From: Streptomyces sp. MUM 2J
Lineage (GTDB): Bacteria; Actinomycetota; Actinomycetes; Streptomycetales; Streptomycetaceae
Reading direction: 5' to 3'
DNA: 64,000 bases
Assembly (NCBI RefSeq): GCF_022414535.1
Contig: NZ_JADWYM010000016.1
Span: 1 to 64,000 of the forward strand
Shown here in pieces: positions 50,415-61,300 of the stretch. The position numbers and the translations under genes were made by a program. Under the pieces are notes generated by a model, which saw only the letters and a program-made list of their open reading frames with translations, had not been told where the DNA came from and did no database searches. How positions within the stretch are numbered: the stretch's first letter is position 1; each line of letters opens with the position of its first letter.

Positions 50415-53400
50415 TCACTGCGCCAGCTTGCGGGCGATGACGCGCATGATCTGGCCCGCCGGCTTGGGCATGTGCAGGTCGTGGTGCGTGGCGTCCACCT
50501 CGTACTCCTCGATGGAGCCGAGGACGTGCGGCCGCCAGTCGGGCCCCCAGGACGAGACCCCCTCGGTCTTGTCGAGCCTGGCGTTGAAGTACAGCAGGTC
50601 GCCGCGGTAGACGGGTGATGCGAAGTCGCCCATCTTGTTGAGGTTGTTGGCGCCCACCTTCGACATGGTGTCCAGGAAGCTGTCCATGTCGGCGGTGTTC
50701 ATGAACTGGCCGAAGACTTCCTCCACGTCCGCCCGGTAGAGCTTCGGGGTCCTGCCGGACACCTGCTTGAACCCGCTCTCCGGGTCGGAGGTCGCGGGCT
50801 GTGCGTCCAGGACGGCCACGAGGTCGACCTGGTGCCCCCGCCGGTCCAGCGCGTCCGCGACGGCATGCGCGAGCGGGCCCCCGTAGGACCAGCCGACCAG
50901 GTTGTAGGGACCTTCCGGCTGGATCTCCAGGATCCGGGCGAGGTAGTCGTCGACCATCTCCTCCACCGAACCCGCCAGCGGTTCCTCGCCGTCGGAGCCG
51001 CGGGACTGCAGGGCGTAGGCCGGCCGGTCCTGCACGTACGGCGCGAAGGTGAAGTACGCCCAGCCGAGGCCGCCGCCTCCATGGATGAACCACACCGGCG
51101 GCTTGCCCGTACCGGGGTCGCGGTTCAGCGGCAGCACGACCTCGAACGAGTGGGCGTGGTCGTCGGGAATGCCGCCGATGAGCACCACCGCGGCCAGCTC
51201 GGCCACCGTGGGGTACTTGATGATCGTCCTGAGGGGCATGTCGACGCCGAACTGCTTGCGGATGCGGGCGCTGAGCCGGGTGGCCAGGAGCGAGTGCCCG
51301 CCGAGCGCGAAGAAGTCGTCGTCGATACCGACCCGCTCCACGCCGAGCAGCTCACTGAAGAAGGAGCACAGCTTCTCCTCGTGGGAGTTGCGCGGTGCTC
51401 CGTTGCTCACGGTGGTCGTGTGCTCCGCCGGCAGCGCCCCCCGGTCGATCTTGCCGGCCGGGTTCAGCGGAAGCTCCGACAGCGGCACCACCGCGGCCGG
51501 GACCATGTAGTCGGGAAGACGCCGACGCAGGTACTCGGGCAGCTCGGCCACCAGCGGGCCGATCGCCTTGGCCAGAGCGGGGGCGTTCGCCCGGATCCCC
51601 CCGGCCACACCGCTGGGGACGAACCCTCCGGTGACGGCCAGACGCTCGGGAAGCAGCACCGCGTCGAACCGGTGCACGGCCTCGCCCGACCAGGTGAGGA
51701 CCGCGTCCAGACCCTCTTCCCGTGCCCATGCGGCGAGGTCCTCCGGATCGACCGGCCTGCCGGAGGGGGTGTCCGCGCGCACCACACCGGCGGCGGCCGC
51801 CGCAGCGGCCTCGGCCGCCAGTCGCGCGTTGGGTATCCCGGTCACCCGCACCGGGCCACCCGCCCTGTCCACGCAGCCGCTCAGGCCGGCCGGGCCGGAC
51901 ATCTCCTTGTCCCACGGCACCGCGGGCACACCGGACAGGTCGAGGGCGCCGGCCGGCTCCTTGTGCAGGACGACCTCGTAGCGGTGCCGGGTCAGCGCGT
52001 TGTGCGTCCGCCCCGGTTTCAGCCGGATGTCGACCCCGACGGAGTGATCCGCCGCCCACTCGGTGAACCATTCCGGGGCGACCGCCAGCTCCCGCTCGGC
52101 CAGCAGGGCCCGCTCCACCAGCACCCGGATCTCCTCGTGCGAGGCGTAGGGCTGCGCCGCACGCTTCTCCGCAGTCGTCAGAATCCGCAGTGTCGCGGCG
52201 TTGCGGACGTCACCGACGATGACGCGGCCGCCCGGCGCGAGGAGTTCCACCAGCTCGCCGAGCACGTGGTCCAGGTACTCCACGCCCGGGAAGCGCTGCG
52301 CCACCGAGTTGAGCACCACGACGTCGAACCCGCCCCGGGGCAGACCGGACACGTCGTCGGCGGCCTGGACGCCGAGCCGGACCCGGTCACCGTGGCCTGC
52401 CCGCTCCGCCTGTGCCCGGACCCGGTCCACGACCGGGTCCGAGATATCCGTACCCCAGTACTCGTCGACGCCGCCGACGATCTTCGCCAGCAGCAGACCG
52501 GAACCCACACCGATCTCCAGCACCCGCCGCGGCGCGAACCGCAGCACCTGTGCCACCGCCGCGTCCCGCCATTCCTCCATCTGCTCACGCGGAATCGGCT
52601 CGCCGCCGTACATCGACGTCCACAGCTGGAAGTCCTCGCCCCACTCCTCCCCGGCCGAGTCGGCGCAGGCCGCGTCGTAGGCCCGGCGCCACTCGTCCAC
52701 CCGCGCGTCGACGTCGGCCACCACGGCGTCCGGGTCGGGCTCCACGTACGCGACGAGGCGCTGGTCGCCCTTGTGGTCCTCGCGTACCACGACCGCCGCC
52801 TGCGCCACCCCCGGGTGCCCGGACAGGACGTGCTCGATCTCACCCAGTTCGATGCGGAATCCGCGGACCTTGACCTGGGAGTCGGTCCGGCCGAGGTATT
52901 CGACCTGGCCGTCCTTGTTCCACCGCACCAGGTCGCCGGTGCGGTACATCCGGGTTCCCGGCTCGCCGAAGGGACAGGCCACGAACCGCTCCGCGGTCAG
53001 CCCGGTCTGCCCCAGGTAGCCCCGCGCCAGACAGACGCCCGCCAGATACAGCTCGCCGGCGACCCCGGGCGCGACCGGGCGCAGCGCCGGGTCCAGCACA
53101 TACACCTGGTTGTTCCAGATCGGCGTGCCGATCGGCACCCGGTCCGCACCCGGCACGTGCTGCCATCCCGTGACCTCGACGGTCGCCTCGGTGGGGCCGT
53201 AGAGGTTGTTCGCCGAGCAGCCCGGCAGCAGTTCGACGAAGCGGTTGGCCAGCGCGGCCGGGAACGCCTCGGCGGCGACCTCGATCCAGCGCAGGCTGGT
53301 GCACCCCTGGGAGGAGGGCTCGGTGACGAACGCCGTCAGCAGGGACGGCACGAAGAACGCGCCGGTCACCCGTTCGCGCTGGATCAGCTCCGCCAGATAG

Positions 53401-55394
53401 GCCGGATCCCGCCGCCCCTCCGCGCTGGCGACGACGACGGACGCACCCATCTGCAGGTTGGAGAACATCTCCGGTACCGACGCGTCGAAACTCGCCGAGG
53501 TGCTCACCAGCATCCGGTCCTCGACCGTGACGTCGAAGTGCTCCAGACCCCACTTGACCCGGTTCATGATCGACCGGTGCGTCACCGGCACACCCTTGGG
53601 ACCACCGGTGGAGCCGGAGGTGAAGATGACGTACGCGGCGTTGTCCGGAGACAGCTCCCGCTCCGGGTTGGTCTCCGGATACCCGGACACGTCCGGAAGC
53701 GCCTCCTGCAGCACCAGCAATGGTTTGGCGCCGGCAAGCACGTGCCGCACCCGCTCCTCGGGCAGTTCGGTGTCCAACGGCACGTAGGCCGCACCCGCCT
53801 TGACCACCGCGTAGACCGCCACCAGCAGATCCACCGAACGGGGGATGCGCACCGCGACCAGTTGCTCGGGACCCGCTCCCTGCCCGATCAGCCAGTGCGC
53901 CAGCCGGTTGGCACGCCGGTTGAGGTCCGAGTAGGTCAGCGTCTCCCGCTCGCCGATCACCGCAACACGGTCCGGGTCCCGTGCCACCTGCGCCTCGAAC
54001 GCCTCCGGCAAGGTGTCCGCGGCCACCGGACGTGCCGTGTCGTTGATCCGGCGCACCAGCCAGTCGCGCTCGTCCTGCGCCAGCACCTCGATCCTGCTGA
54101 TCGGCGCCTGCGGGTCGGCGACCAGTTGCTCCAGAACACGGACGAACCGGGCGGCGATGGACTCGGCCGTGTCCCGGTCGAACAGCTGGGTCGCGTACAT
54201 GAGGTCGCCCCGCAGCGTCCCCGAGCCGTCCAGTGCCAGGCTGAAGAAGAGGTCGGCCAGGGAGGTCCGGGTGAGATACTGCTCGAACTCCACCTTGAGC
54301 CCGGGCAGTTCGAAGTCCGCCTTCTCGAAGCTCTGCCATGCGAACATCACCTGGAACAGCGGCTGGTACGACGTGGAGCGGTCGGGGTTGATCAGTTCGA
54401 CCAGCGTCTCGAACGGCACGTCCTGGTGCTCGTAGGCCGCCAGCGCCTTGTCCCGCACCTGCGGGAGCAGGTCGGCGAACGACGGGTCGCCGGAGAGGTT
54501 CACCCGCAGCACCTGGGTGTTGACGAAGAGCCCGACCAGATCGGCCAGCGCCGAGTCGGTCCGCCCGGCGATCGGGTTACCGATGGTCACGTCCTCCCCG
54601 CCGCCCAGCTTGCCGAGCAGCACCCCCAGCGCGGCCTGCACGACCATCGACATGGTCATCCCGCGCTCTGCGGCCAGCTTCTGCAGCCCGGCCGCCACCT
54701 GAGGGGCCACCTCAAGGCCGATCGAGTCACCCTGCGCGTTCCTTTCCGCGGGCCGCGGGCGGTCCAGCGGAAGGCCCAGCGGCTGCGGTACCCCGGCCAG
54801 TTCCCGGCGCCAGTACTCCGCCTGCGCCGCGGCCAGGCTGTCCGGGTCCGACACGTCGCCGAGCAGCTCACGCTGCCACAGCGCGTAGTCCTTGTACTGC
54901 ACGGGCAGCGGTTCCCACTCCGGTTCCCGGCCGTCCAGGCGCATGGTGTAGGCGGTGGTCAGGTCCCGTGCCAGCGGCCCGCCCGAGACGCCGTCCGAGG
55001 CGATGTGGTGGATGAGCAGGACCAGCAGGTGCTCCTCGGGTGAGCAGCGGAACAGGCTTACCCGGAACGGGATTTCGTCCGCCAGGTCGAACCGGTGGGC
55101 GATGAACCCGTCGACCGCGTCGTCCAGGGCGTCAGGCGCCACCTCGACCACCGGTACCTCCACCCGCGTCTGAGCCGCCGGCAGGATCCGCTGGTGGAGC
55201 TCGTCGCCGTCCGTCACGTACACGGTGCGCAGGGTCTCGTGCCGGCCGACCACGTCACGGATCGCCGCGACGAGGGCGTCCTGGTCCAGTGGCCCGATCA
55301 GCCGGAACGCCGGGGAGATGTTGTAGGTCTCCGCCCCTCCCTCCATCTGGTGCGTGAGCCACATACGGCGCTGTGCGAACGAAAGCGGAATCAA
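50415..55394 (-). CDS. Terminal NRPS: C-A-NMT-T-TE
   Basis: This 1659-residue protein has a condensation domain (HHIASDG), an adenylation domain (FTSGSTGGPKG; NLYGPTE; YRTGDL) interrupted after motif A8 by an N-methyltransferase (about 940-1190; SAM motif VLEIGVGSG near 965), then A9/A10 (LPDYMVP, NPAGKIDR), a carrier (GGHSLLA, about 1366) and a thioesterase (GWSYGG, Ser near 1501; His in THHDLHMP). The eight variable code residues read by eye, with D235 and an assumed K517, give DAPFEALVEK, which I cannot assign. The last residue is thus N-methylated before release, probably by macrocyclisation. The TTG start at 55394 has GAGGAG 8 nt upstream and gives MIPLSFAQRRMW, matching the start of the preceding NRPS; the gap is 5 nt. 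Confidence 0.95.
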   Translation of the reverse strand: MIPLSFAQRRMWLTHQMEGGAETYNISPAFRLIGPLDQDALVAAIRDVVGRHETLRTVYVTDGDELHQRILPAAQTRVEVPVVEVAPDALDDAVDGFIAHRFDLADEIPFRVSLFRCSPEEHLLVLLIHHIASDGVSGGPLARDLTTAYTMRLDGREPEWEPLPVQYKDYALWQRELLGDVSDPDSLAAAQAEYWRRELAGVPQPLGLPLDRPRPAERNAQGDSIGLEVAPQVAAGLQKLAAERGMTMSMVVQAALGVLLGKLGGGEDVTIGNPIAGRTDSALADLVGLFVNTQVLRVNLSGDPSFADLLPQVRDKALAAYEHQDVPFETLVELINPDRSTSYQPLFQVMFAWQSFEKADFELPGLKVEFEQYLTRTSLADLFFSLALDGSGTLRGDLMYATQLFDRDTAESIAARFVRVLEQLVADPQAPISRIEVLAQDERDWLVRRINDTARPVAADTLPEAFEAQVARDPDRVAVIGERETLTYSDLNRRANRLAHWLIGQGAGPEQLVAVRIPRSVDLLVAVYAVVKAGAAYVPLDTELPEERVRHVLAGAKPLLVLQEALPDVSGYPETNPERELSPDNAAYVIFTSGSTGGPKGVPVTHRSIMNRVKWGLEHFDVTVEDRMLVSTSASFDASVPEMFSNLQMGASVVVASAEGRRDPAYLAELIQRERVTGAFFVPSLLTAFVTEPSSQGCTSLRWIEVAAEAFPAALANRFVELLPGCSANNLYGPTEATVEVTGWQHVPGADRVPIGTPIWNNQVYVLDPALRPVAPGVAGELYLAGVCLARGYLGQTGLTAERFVACPFGEPGTRMYRTGDLVRWNKDGQVEYLGRTDSQVKVRGFRIELGEIEHVLSGHPGVAQAAVVVREDHKGDQRLVAYVEPDPDAVVADVDARVDEWRRAYDAACADSAGEEWGEDFQLWTSMYGGEPIPREQMEEWRDAAVAQVLRFAPRRVLEIGVGSGLLLAKIVGGVDEYWGTDISDPVVDRVRAQAERAGHGDRVRLGVQAADDVSGLPRGGFDVVVLNSVAQRFPGVEYLDHVLGELVELLAPGGRVIVGDVRNAATLRILTTAEKRAAQPYASHEEIRVLVERALLAERELAVAPEWFTEWAADHSVGVDIRLKPGRTHNALTRHRYEVVLHKEPAGALDLSGVPAVPWDKEMSGPAGLSGCVDRAGGPVRVTGIPNARLAAEAAAAAAAGVVRADTPSGRPVDPEDLAAWAREEGLDAVLTWSGEAVHRFDAVLLPERLAVTGGFVPSGVAGGIRANAPALAKAIGPLVAELPEYLRRRLPDYMVPAAVVPLSELPLNPAGKIDRGALPAEHTTTVSNGAPRNSHEEKLCSFFSELLGVERVGIDDDFFALGGHSLLATRLSARIRKQFGVDMPLRTIIKYPTVAELAAVVLIGGIPDDHAHSFEVVLPLNRDPGTGKPPVWFIHGGGGLGWAYFTFAPYVQDRPAYALQSRGSDGEEPLAGSVEEMVDDYLARILEIQPEGPYNLVGWSYGGPLAHAVADALDRRGHQVDLVAVLDAQPATSDPESGFKQVSGRTPKLYRADVEEVFGQFMNTADMDSFLDTMSKVGANNLNKMGDFASPVYRGDLLYFNARLDKTEGVSSWGPDWRPHVLGSIEEYEVDATHHDLHMPKPAGQIMRVIARKLAQ

Positions 55395-55399
55395 CGGTC

Positions 55400-58300
55400 T
55401 TACTCCTCTACGATCATCCTGCGGAGAGCGGGGCGAAGGGGAACAGCCGATTCCTCCGACCACGCGGCGAGCGCGGCCACCGTCGGCAGGTCGAAGATCT
55501 TGCGGATGGGTATCTCCATCCCGATCTCGGCTCGGGCCCGGGTGATCAGACGGGTGGCGAGCAGCGAGTGCCCGCCGAGTTCGAAGAAGCCGTCGTCGAC
55601 ACCGACCCTCTCCAGGCCGAGCACCTCGGCGAACAGCTTGGCCAGTACCTCCTCGCGGGCGGTGCGGGGCGCCCGGAAGGGGGTGCCGGATGTGGGGCCG
55701 GGGGCGGGCAGCGCCTTGAGGTCGAGCTTGCCGTTGGGGGACAGGGGCAGCCGGTCGAGCGGCATGCAGGTGGCAGGGATCATGTACTCGGGCAGCCGCT
55801 CGGCCAGGTGGTCGCGCAGTTCGTCCGCGGCCGGGACGCTCTCGCCGTCGGCGGGCACGAGATAGGCGGCCAGGTAGGGCGCGGTGTCGCCGGGTCGCTG
55901 GGTGACGACGGCGACCTGGGCGATGTGGGGATGGGACGTCAGGGCGGCCTCGATCTCGGCGGGTTCGACGCGGTAGCCACGGATCTTGACCTGGGTGTCG
56001 ATGCGGCCCAGGTGCTGCAGCTCACCGTCGGGGGTGAGGCTGGCGAGGTCACCGGTGCGGTACATGCGGGAGCCGGGCGGCCCGAAGGGGTCGGGGACGA
56101 AGCGGTCGGCGGTCAGGCCGGGCTGACGGTGGTAGCCCCGGCCGGCCCCGGCCAGGTAGAGCTCGCCCGGTGTGTCCGGGGGCAGCAGGGCCAGCCCGGG
56201 GCTGAGGACGTAGGCACGCACGCCGGGGAAGGGGCGGCCGATGGGCACACCGGTGGTGTACGCCTCGTCGGGGTCCAGCAGGTGGCCGGTGGCGTAGAAG
56301 GTCTCGCTCGGCCCGTAGCTGTTGATGACCCGCGCCTCGGGCCAGCGCGTGCGCACCCGCTCCGCCAGGACCGGGGTCAGCACCTCCCCGGAGATGTTCA
56401 GTGCCGTGGGCCTGATGCGGTCGGCGAGCTGGTCGACGAGCTCGGCGAAGGCCGAAGGCACCGAGCAGACGACGTCGACGTCCCAGGAGTCGCGTTCGGC
56501 CAGCTCCAGCACGTCGCGCACGATCTCGGCCGTGCCGCCCGTGGTGAGCGCGGCGAACGTCTCGAAGGTGGCGACGTCGAAGCCGAACGAGGCGGCGACC
56601 AGCACCCGCCGCCCGGGCTCCCCTCCGGCCTGCGCGACCAGCGCGTCCACGGCGTTGACGACGGTGGTGTGGGTGACGCCGACGCCCTTGGGCACGCCGG
56701 TGGAGCCGGACGTGTAGATGACGTAGGCGAGGTTCTCGGGACCGGCCTTCGGCCGTGCCGCGGCCCGTGCGGTGTCCGCGGTCGTGACCAGCAGATCGAC
56801 GTCGTCGAGGAGAAGGACCGGGATGTCCGTGCCGGGGACGAGTCCGCGTGTGCCCGCGTCGGCCAGGACCAGGTGGGGCCGGGCGGTGGTGAGGACGTGC
56901 GGGAGGCGGACCGCGGCGTAGGCGGGGTCGACCGGCAGATAGGCGCCGCCCGCCTTGAGCACGGCCAGGAGAGCCACCACCGCGTTCGCGGTGCGTGGCA
57001 GGACCATGCTCACCACGGTCTCCGGACCCACCCCGCGTTCCGCCAGCGCGACCGCCAGCCGCTCGGCGCGGGCGTCCAGCTCGGCATACGTGAGCGACTC
57101 GCCCTCGGCGACCACGGCGACCGCGTCCGGTGTCCGTGCCACCTGTGACTCGACGAGCTCGGTGAGCGTGACGTGGCGGGCCCGAACGGCCGCCTCGTCG
57201 AACCGGGCCAGCATCCGTTCACGTAGGCCCGGCTCCAGGGAGTCGATCTGCGCGATCCTCATCCCGGGATCGGCCACCGTCTGCCGCAGGAAGCGGACGA
57301 GTCGGGCCGCGTACGTCGCCACCGTGTCCCGGTCGAAGACACCCGGCGCGTACTGGATGACCAGTTGCAGGTGCGGGTCGGCCGCTGCCGTCAGGCACAG
57401 GGCGTAGTGGTTGCCCGCGGACGGGCGCAGGCCGGTGAAGGCGATCCCGTCCGCGGCGTCGCCGGCGGCACCGAGGCCCTCCCGGTCGACCGGGTACGAC
57501 TCGAAGACGACCAGTGTGTCGAAGAGGGACCGCACACCGGCGGACTTCTGGATCTCCGCCAGCCCGTAGTAGTGGTGCTCCGCCAGGTCGGCCTGCCGGC
57601 TCTGCAGCCGGCCCAGGACCTCGGCGACGGTGTCGCCGGGCGCGTACGTGACGCGCACGGGAACAGTGTTGATGAACATCCCGACCATCGACTCGACGTC
57701 CGTCACCGCGGGCGGGCGCCCGGAGACGGTCGTGCCGAACACCACGTCCTGACGGCCTGTGAGCTGGCCGAGCAGCAGCGCCCAGGCGCCCTGTATCAGG
57801 GTGTTGACGGTGATGCCCAGCTCGGAGGCGCGCCGGACGAGTTCATGCGCCTCGTCGAGCGGGAGATCGATCTCGACCTGGTCCCGGCGGCCGTCGTCCG
57901 CGGTCGCGGAGTCGGGAGCGAGCAGGGCCGGCTCCTCGATCCCCTCGAGTTCGGCCGCCCACGCCCGTGCCGACTCGTCCTGGTCCTGCCGGGCGAGCCA
58001 GGCGAGGAAGTCACCGAAGTCGCGGACGCCGGGCAGGACGGTCGGGTCGCCGCCGGAGGCGTAGAGCATCAGCAGGTTCTGCAGGAGCAGAGGGGTGGAC
58101 CAGCCGTCGTAGAGCGCGTGGTGGGCCGTCAGCACGAGTTCGGGCCGGTCGGGGTCGAGGGCGGCCAGTGCCAGCCGGATCAGCGGTGGGTTGTCCGCGT
58201 CGAAGTAGGTGGTCCGGTCCTGGTCGAGGAACCGTTCGAACGCCTCGGTGCGTTCCGGCTCGTCGACCGCGGTCAGGTCGAGGTACCGCCACGGCAGGGT

Positions 58301-61300
58301 CACCGACTCCGGTACCACTTGTACGACATCGCCCTCCGCCCGGTTGACGAACGCCGCGCGCAGGGCGGGATGGTGATCGAGCAGCGCCTGCCCGGCCCGG
58401 CGCATCCGCTCCGGGTCGACCTGGCCGGACAGGTGGAACACCAGCTGTATGTGGTACGGGTCGAAGGACGCCCCGGCCAGCATCGCCTGGAAGAGGATCC
58501 CGGACTGTGCCGGGGTCGCCGGCCACACCCTGGCCAGCTTGCCGAAGCGCGCCTCCCAGGCGTCGATCTCCTCCTGGCCCACAGCGACCAGGGGCGCGTC
58601 GCTGGGGGTCAGCCCGCCGGCGTCGGGGGTGGTGGCGTGCCGGGCCAGGGCGGTCAGCGCCTCGACCCACAGCCAGGCCAGTTCGCTCACCTCCTCCCGG
58701 GTGAGCACCCCGGTGGGGAAGCCGAAGTAGGCGGTCAGCTCCGCCCCGCCGCCGTCCCCGTCGCCGGCGTCGGTGGCCACCGCGTTGATCTCCAGTGCGG
58801 ACAGCACCGGCATGTCCGCGTCGGGCGCGGCGGTCAGATCCCGGTACGTGGTGTCCGGAGTCCAGCCGAGGCCCCGCAGTTCCTCGGGGATGTCCGTGCT
58901 GGATGCCTTGCCGAGGTAGTTGAACCCGATCTGCGGTCGGCGTGTTCCGGCCAGCTCGGTAGCGGTCCGGGGGTTGAGGTGGCGCAGCAGGCCGTACCCG
59001 ACCCCGTTGTCCGGCACGGCCCGCAGTTGTTCCTTGACGGCCTTGACCGCCTTCCCGGCGGCCCTGCCGCCGGCGAACGCCTCCGCCACGTCGATGCCGG
59101 CCACGTCCAGGCGCACCGGATACATCGAGGTGAACCATCCGACCGTGCTCGACAGGTCCGCGCCGGGCACGAGGTGCTCCTCGCGGCCGTGGCCCTCGAG
59201 GCGTACCAGTGCCGAGGATCCGGAGGTTCCCCGTGATCCGCGCCAGCGCGCCAGCGCCAGCGCGAGGCCGGCGAGCAGTCCGTCGTCGACACCGCCGTGG
59301 AACAACGCGGGCACCGTGTTCAGCAGGGTCTCCGTGACGCCGGCCGGCACCTGGACCCGAACGGTGTCGACGGTGGCCGCGACATCGCGGACGCGGTCCA
59401 CCTCACGCGCTCCCAGCAGCGGCTCGTCACCGGCCAGGATCTCCCGCCACACGGGGAGTTCCGCCACCCGCTCGGGGTCGGCCGCCTCGTCCGCCAGGGC
59501 ACGCATCCATCGCCGCAAGGAGGTGCCCGCACCCGCCGGCTCGGGGGTGTGGCCGCCCCGGACCCGCTGCCAGGCCGAGATCAGGTCCGGGACCAGGATG
59601 CGCCACGACACCCCGTCGACGACCAGGTGATGCAGCACGATCAGCAGCCGGTCCGCCTCCGCGTCGGAGGTGAACCACACGAACTGCGCCATCACGCCCG
59701 CGTCCGGGTCGAGACGGTCCGCGGCCGCGTCCAACTCGGCCCTCACGTCCACGTCGCCGTGGGCGACCTGCCGCACCAGCGCCTCTGCGTCCACCGTGCC
59801 GGCCGGCTGCATCCGCAGGCCCGGCCCCGTCCGGTCGAGCCGGGAACGCAGCACATCGTGCCGGTCCAGCACCGCCTGCAACGTGGCGACGACTCCGCCA
59901 CGGTCGATGTCCTCGGGCAGGGTCAGCATCGCCGACATGCAGAACCGGCCGATGCCACCACCGAGTGCGAGCACATGCGCGGCCGTCGGCGGGAGCGGAG
60001 CCCAGCCGACGCCACCGCCGGGGAGCTCGGCCAGTGTCTTGCCCTCCTCTTCTTCCCGGCCCTCGACCAGTTCCGCGAGCCGGGCGGCCGTGCGGTGCTC
60101 GAAGACCTCCCGCGTACTGATCACGACACCGCGCGTCCTGGCCCGCGCCACCACCTGGATGGACCGGATGCTGTCCCCGCCGGCGGCGAAGAAGTCGTCG
60201 TCGACGCCCACCTGCCCTGTGCCCAGGACATCGGCGTACACCTCGGCCAGCACCCGCTCCGCCCCGCTGCGCGGCGCCCGGTACCCGGTGCCGGAGAACT
60301 CCGGCTCGGGCAGCGCGGCCCGGTCCAGCTTCCCGTTCGCGGTCAACGGCAGCCGGTCGAGGACCACGAGCCGGGCGGGCACCATGTAGTCGGGCAGCCG
60401 CTCGGCCGCGAACCGCCGCAAACCCTCCACCGGGACACCGGCGCTCACGTCCCCGTCACCGTCCGCGCCCCCGGAGCCGGCCCGCGCCACATAGCCGACG
60501 AGCCGTGTGGTCCCGGTGCGGTCCTCGCGCACCACGACCGCGGCCCGGCCGACCGCGGGGTGCTGGGCGAGGACCGTCTCGACCTCGGTGGGCTCGACAC
60601 GGATGCCGTTCACCTTGGCCTGGTGGTCGGCTCGTCCCGCGTACCTCAGCCGGCCGTCCGCGTCCCACCGGGCCAGGTCCCCGGTGCGGTACATCCGCGC
60701 CCCGGCGGGGCCGGAGGGGCAGGCGACGAATCGTTCCGCGGTGGCAGGGCCGTCCTGGTGATAGCCGCGGGCGACCTGGCCGGCCACGTACAGTTCACCG
60801 GTCACACCCTGCGGTACCGGCGTCAGTTCCGGCCCCAGGACGTGGGCGCGCATGTTCGCCAAGGGCGTTCCCACCGGTATCGCGCCGGTCTCGGTCCACT
60901 GCGGAGGAACCGTGAAGGTGGAGGCGTAGAAGCTCTCCGTCTGTCCGTAGGCGTTGACGACACGGACCCCGGGCAGGGCGTCGCGTACCCTGTGGACCAG
61001 GTCACAGGAGAGCGCCTCGCCGGCGAACACGACGGTTTCCACGTCGATGTGGGGCCCGTCCGCGTCACCGGCGGCCATCTGGTCCAGCAATGCCGAGAAC
61101 ACCGCCGGCACGGCGCTGACGGTGGTGCCCGACCAGCCGCCGCGCTCGGCGAGTTCGAGCACGTCACGCACGATCTCGACGCTGGCGCCGGTGGTCAGCG
61201 CGGTGAACATCTCGAACACGGAGACGTCGAAGTTCACCGAGGTCGCGGCGAGCATCCGGGAGCCCGCGGCGACATGGGTCCGCCGACGCAGGTCCTGCAC

